Positions 58,986 through 64,000 of a stretch of DNA of 64,000 bases are shown here, in pieces. The notes beneath the pieces are model-generated. The model was not told the origin of the DNA. It did not search any database and worked only from the letters and a program-made list of their open reading frames with translations. The first letter of the stretch is position 1. Every line of letters starts with the position of its first letter. Origin of the DNA: Sphagnum compactum (lineage: Eukaryota > Bryophyta > Sphagnopsida > Sphagnales); contig OZ234504.1 in NCBI GenBank assembly GCA_965153455.1, positions 930,001 through 994,000 on the forward strand, in the 5' to 3' direction. The position numbers were made by a program, and so were the translations under genes.

Positions 58986-60410
58986 CTTATAACCTTAATA
59001 TACATGTCTAGGTTTTTGCTAAAGAATTGTATCATATATACCCAAACAAATCAAATTACTAAATCCCCCGCCTCCAGCCATACTCAACCATTACAATTTT
59101 TTGGAACCTAGATTCAAACGATTTTATGAAATGTAAAAATGCAAACACCTAGACCTAGGCGATTATTTTTAAAAAAAACTCCCTAATGTTCATACTTGGT
59201 TAATACATGCAAATCAAATACCCATGCAACATAATAAAAATTGAAAATTAATGTTGTTGTGGTAGGTATATAGGCATACAATGATATCAATAGTGGTAAC
59301 AAGGACCTTTAGTCTAGTATAAGCCAAGGTAATATTAGCTTTATATTTACATAATGAACACAAGATCCTTTTTATTTTTATCACCTTGTGTTATACATAT
59401 GTTTAGGCTTATGATAAGTTTAGGCTTGTGTTTTACAATGGTCCATGGATGTGGACCAACCTTTTTTCTTATAGGCGAAAAAACTAAATTCAAAATTCAA
59501 AAACTAAATAAATGTAAGGGATTTCAATTGTCAAAAGTGAGGGTGAAAAATTAGTAAAATCATCAAATTTTTATATTTGGTTTTTCAATGTGTAGGCAAA
59601 ATATAAAATGATGATTAAAGATTTATATTTTATATTTGGTTTATAGCCAAATTTGGTTAATAAAAATTTAACCAAATATTGGGATGATCATCATTTTGAC
59701 TAGGAATTACAAATCTTATAAAACATTGGTGGGGACATTTTCAAAATGTGAAACTATAGCCAAAAGAAAAAAATCAAGGGAATATAATAGATCTACACCA
59801 AGATGCAACACAAAAAGACATTTGCATTATTGGAGTTTCATATGGAAGACAATACAACCATTCATAATTCCTTTTTTACAATAATTAACATTCCAATTTA
59901 AAACATATTCCTTCTACCTTAATTCTTCAACTAATATCAACCTAAATTTCAAAGGAAGGTGGTACTGGGATCAAATCTTTTTGAAACCTTTCATTAAACA
60001 TCATGGGATCACTTACATGGCCTCTAACATTATAACACATCCCCACATATGTTTAGAGGGTCTTGTCAAGGGCACAAAAACTATTAAGATAGATAACGAA
60101 AGGATAGGTTTAAGTCTAAACCCAAAACACGAAACAAAGGGACCAAGATAATAACACAAAGGTTAAAACCAAAAACATGAAATGTGCAAGACCAAAGAAC
60201 AAACAAATTTTTATTGCAATGAAATAAGTAAATTAACACACAATACTAACAAAACAAGGTTATAAAATAAGATTGTACCTTATATTGGTTTTGAATAAAT
60301 TGAAGGTTTTAATTTTTTTTGAAACCTTTTTGGGGACCTAGCTCAAAGAAACTTCCATGGAGGTTTTTCCAATGTGCCTATTGACCATGGAAGCTCAGAA
60401 AGACTTTTTA
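58986..60410. other. AT-rich spacer
   Basis: Nothing recognisable apart from a duplicated 'tttatatttggttt' near 59570-59641. Confidence 0.4.
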
Positions 60411-60575
60411 CCTATAAGTCAAGTATGAATTAATTAAAATTTAATTAAGAATGAACTATAAGTTAATTATGAGTCAACTAAGAATTAAATGAAAGTGGAT
60501 TAGAAGTGAAGTATGAATTAACTAAAAACGAATTAAAAGTTAACTAAAAATGAACTAGGAGTTAACTAAAAATTA
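60410..60575. repeat. short degenerate tandem repeat
   Basis: Units of about 20 bp based on 'gaattaactaaaaatgaact' repeat irregularly. Confidence 0.55.
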
Positions 60576-62680
60576 TGGATGAACATATTCATATGAATTA
60601 ATTCCATTCATCATGTGAAACTAATGTTTGTGACAAATTTGTTTATGCATAAAACTCAATGTTCAAACCATTATTGGGCAAATATCCATAAATTTTTGGT
60701 ATTTTCTTGAGATATCAATATCTAGAGGCTATGGTAAATATGAAGATCTTGATAATTAGGCCAGATATCATATCCAAACATAAATCAAAATATTAGGTTA
60801 TTAATAAATTAGATTAATAATTATGTTAATATGTTAAATCAATAAGTGATTAGGTTAGGGGAAAAAAAGGGTTACAATCATCACAATTTAACATCTTTGC
60901 TAGGGAAGGATAAAAAAATCACAATTGGCCTCTCTAATCCTTTTTCATTCTCATATTTTTTTGTTTTTTCCCTCTTTTTTCCTTCCTTCCTTCTCCCTTC
61001 TTTTTTCTTTTTCTTTTCCTTGTTCTAATTTCACATTTTGCTCACCCTTTCCCTACCCTATTACAAGTTGTTGCACATTTAAAATAAGGTTTTTTTCCCT
61101 CTTTTATTTCCTTTTTATTTTCATTTTTTTCCCTATTTTTTGAAGTCAAATGTTTCTTTCTTTATTTTTTTGGTTTAAAATTTGAAGAAAGAAAACACAT
61201 TTCATTATTTTTTAGCTATAAGTTTTTTTTCTCTTTTTTTCATTTTTCATTTAAAAAAATCATTTTATTTCATTTCATTTCGCTCCATTCTTTTTATGTT
61301 TTTAATTATAATTATATATATTTTTGTTTATGTTTGTTTTGTGTTTTAATTTTTTTTCCATTTATTTGTTTTTAAGCATATGAACTGTAAGGTGTGTTTT
61401 TTTAGACTCTTGTAAGTACTTTTGTTTGTTTGGATGCATGTTTGAAATTTGAAGAAAGAAGATAAACCTCATTATTTTTTAAATATAGTTTTTGTTTCAT
61501 TATTCTAAGTTTGTTTTCTCTTTGTTTTGCTCTCAATTTTGTTTCTTTAAAATTTATTTATTTACTATATTTCCCATTGTTTGTTTCATTTGTTTCCAAT
61601 CCTTTATTAATATTCTTATTATTTTATTTTTGTTTCATATTTTGATTTTTTTTCTAGTTCTATTTTTTTTTTTTCATGTCTCTGTTTTGATTTTTATGCA
61701 TTTAAAAAAATAATCTGAACTTTGTTTTGTGGATTGAAGAAATAATTTATCAAAATTTTCAGAAAAAAATCTGTTTTTTTCCCCTATTTCTAATTTTTAG
61801 TTTTAAAAATGATTTATTAGTTTTTTGTTGTTTGCAAGATTACATGGGCTTTCTGAGGTTTTCACCCCTCACATTGCAAAGGAAGATTTATATTTTTCAG
61901 TTTTGACTTTATCATAGTCATTTTTTGACATGAGATGAATGAAAAGTGAGTGTTCATGATTTTTGTAAATTTTTTCTAAATGCTTGCGTGCATACACTTT
62001 AGACTTTAGGACAAAAATTGGTCAAATGAACCTGGGGTAAGTTCCTTTCCCATCATTTTAGTGGAACTCATATCGGTTGTAGAGTTAGAGGAGGAATTGG
62101 AGTAGTTCGAGGGATTTGTTTTATTTTTATTTTTATAGAGATGAAACTGTGGACATGTAAATAATTCTTTTTTACATTTTATTGTTCAGTTTATAAAATT
62201 TTATTGTGATATTTTTTTATTAAAAATAAATTAATGTCATTTTTCTTACAAAATATGTGAAATCCAAATTGTTCGTATCTGGAATTGATATCCAACTGAT
62301 AAATAACAATATATATACAACAAATTGATATCCCAATCAAATAAAAACCCTAAAAATACGATGTCTGACCCGGATATATAAATTGGATATTTTTTTAAAA
62401 AATCTGGTTTAGGGTTTAATTGAAATTGAAATTTAAGTTTTAGGTTTTCTTAAGAATTGTAACCCAGAACTGGGTTCACAATCTTATTCATTTGTGGAAA
62501 CCCAATGGAACTCAAATACATGTCTTTAAAGAAGAAAGCAAAGACTAGTAGAAGAACCTGGGTGAAATTGGAGGTTAACTATTAGTTCTAATCTGGGTTA
62601 GTATGAAACAGACCACTAGATGTACGAAGAGTTCCTGCATAAATCTCATTATTACAAAATGTGGGTGCAGTTCATTATGC
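60576..62680. other. T-rich polypyrimidine region
   Basis: From 60930 to 61700 the plus strand is dominated by T with C interruptions (tttcctttcttt-like), which yields apparent Phe/Leu-rich frames. No gene is seen. Confidence 0.6.
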
Positions 62681-62875
62681 CAATGAATTCGCTATTTCTT
62701 CGTTCAGTCCTATTCACTATATCATCCAATGAAACCATTTGACATACAAAGACATTTATTGTTGTAATAATGGAAATCGTTACACCAACGAATTCATTAT
62801 TTTCTCGTTAAGTCCAATTCATTATAACATTCAATGAAATCACTTGACATACAAAGACAATTTTTTATTATAAGA
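62680..62875. repeat. 105-bp tandem duplication
   Basis: 'ccaatgaaaccatttgacat' + 'acaaagaca' at 62726 recurs at 62831 as 'tcaatgaaatcacttgacat'. The preceding 'gaattcgctatttcttcgtt' and 'gaattcattattttctcgtt' match too. Confidence 0.75.
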
Positions 62876-63655
62876 ATTAAAGGATTCACTTTGGCTTCTC
62901 CATATTAATTTTTTGAAAAAAAAAGGAAAATTATTCGTTTTTGTCAATGTGGAAACTGACCCTAGGCTACGATATCTCCACAAAGGCCGATGATTTTCTC
63001 TTCACAAGTCAAATTTCGGTGTAGTGTTAACATGCCATCCAAATATACCCCCAAAAACAAAAAACAAAAAAAAAAGTCTTATGTGGAATATTTATCATCC
63101 TTATTAGTGGGCAAAAAGAGCCATTATGCCAGGAGGCGCTTTGGGGTTTTTAGAACCGGAACCGGCGGGTTGTTCAGGAGAGGAAAGAACCGCCCAAAGA
63201 ACCTAACCAGGTAGGTTATCACTGTAGCAGCCCGCCCAATTTTCAAATTTGGACAGGGTGCGATTGCTGTTGCCTGCCCGCGAAGAATGCCTTTCCATGT
63301 GCACCATTACCCCCTAAGAAGGAGAGACCACCCGTGCTAGGGTTTTGTCGCACGAGCAAGAAGCCTTTGCTGCGATTTCCTTCTCCCGAAATGGCGCCCA
63401 AGGAGTCCATCCGTGTGCGAAAGTCGCGCAGCTTTTTCTGTCTCGAAATTGTCTCGCTTGAGATCAACTAAGTTGTGAGGATGTTGCGAGCCCAGAAGCA
63501 GAAAAAGCGTTTGTAGCCCTTTACTTGGTGTTGTTACATCGGAAGAGATTGTCAGAGATGAGCTTGTGAAGAGGTTTCTTTTGTGGAGGTTTGAGCGCGC
63601 GAGTTTGAAGAGTTGTTGTGTTGTTTTGGTATTCGAGGATCATAGGAGAATACCC
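62876..63655 (+). promoter_or_regulatory. CAP-G promoter/leader region
   Basis: AT-rich DNA gives way at about 63120 to GC-richer DNA running to the CAP-G start codon. The region is expected to hold the promoter and 5' UTR. No TATA box was identified. Short frames on either strand show no family features. Confidence 0.4.
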
Positions 63656-64000
63656 ATGGTGAGGCGCAGGGGAGAAGAGGAAGTAGTAGCAGAATCTGAG
63701 GCGCCGGAGCGGTTGATTCCGCGCACGTTGAACGAATGCCAGGAGTTGCAGAGTGTGCATCTGCGTACGGTGAAGGAGTTGGTGAAATGCAGGTCAGGTC
63801 ACCACGGTCCACAGCGTTTTCTCAAGGTTTGGTGCGAATGCCTTCGACCCATCTTCCTGGTCCGAGAGAGAGAACTAGCCGTGGAGCGCGTGGTACGGTT
63901 CGTGGCCACTTTTACTGCGTACCGAGATGAGGAGCATGCCAATGACTGCGACGATTTCGTGGAGGAGTTTCTTAAGCATTTGTTGCAGCTCGCTGAGGCC
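63656..64000 (+). CDS. CAPG: condensin complex subunit CAP-G (NCAPG/Ycg1), 5' part, runs off the window
   Basis: 115 codons are open from ATG 63656 to the last base. The N-terminal region matches the start of plant CAP-G: an acidic/basic tail, LNECQELQSVHLRTVKELVK, a FLKVWCECLRPIFL helix, then AVERVVRFVATFTAY and DFVEEFLKHLLQLAEA, the first HEAT-repeat helices. CAP-G is a HEAT-repeat subunit of condensin I that, with CAP-H, binds DNA and compacts mitotic chromosomes. A potential donor (CAG|GTCAGG at about 63793) exists, but the reading continues into conserved sequence, so it is probably not used. The missing part lies beyond the window edge. Confidence 0.85.
   Translation, partial: MVRRRGEEEVVAESEAPERLIPRTLNECQELQSVHLRTVKELVKCRSGHHGPQRFLKVWCECLRPIFLVRERELAVERVVRFVATFTAYRDEEHANDCDDFVEEFLKHLLQLAEA

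Noticed and set aside
60846-61713. Phe-rich plus-strand frames that look like membrane proteins
   Set aside because: The DNA is a T-rich polypyrimidine tract; hydrophobicity is an artefact of TTT/TTC codons.
63243-63812. Minus-strand frames opposite the CAP-G leader
   Set aside because: No family features, and they overlap the promoter and first exon of CAP-G, which has clear conserved sequence.

Overview
The window is nuclear DNA of a land plant. The genes have GT-AG introns and belong to plant families: a lipid-transfer protein with 8 cysteines, a WSD1-type wax ester synthase, a DUF7705-type secreted protein, a GH17 glucanase, a TPK potassium channel with EF-hands, and condensin CAP-G. The long AT-rich spacers, the degenerate moss-type kinase (DFE in place of DFG, and an EGGQAE glycine loop) and the repeat style suggest a seed-free plant. 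A moss is my best guess, but the sequence does not prove the species.

Layout. 1-8000: a small hAT-type MITE, then an nsLTP gene (+) that converges on a seven-coding-exon wax ester synthase/DGAT gene (-). The 5' leader of the latter is a tandem array of about 315 bp units, each with a splice-flanked mini-exon. 8000-18300: AT-rich DNA with a 55-bp satellite, an hAT transposase relic (-) and two minisatellites. 18794-21575: a five-exon DUF7705-type gene (+). 21600-27400: a near-perfect 52-bp-stem hairpin, a second MITE, and an 80-bp satellite ending just before the next gene. 27857-30087: a three-exon GH17 gene (+). 30100-46700: gene-poor, with decayed ORFs, a kinase pseudogene (-) and a 1.35-kb foldback whose two ends each look like a tRNA-type Pol III promoter. 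46779-49253: a TPK channel (-). 51000-55580: a broken LINE (-). 56150-57720: a second hAT relic (+). 63656 to the end: the 5' part of a CAP-G gene (+).

The genes do not form a cluster. The one suggestive pairing is nsLTP next to wax ester synthase, both plausible cuticle-lipid functions. Most of the other content is mobile-element debris and tandem repeats, several of which lie directly upstream of genes. Exon borders were placed by reading splice sites and phase by eye and have not been confirmed with transcripts.
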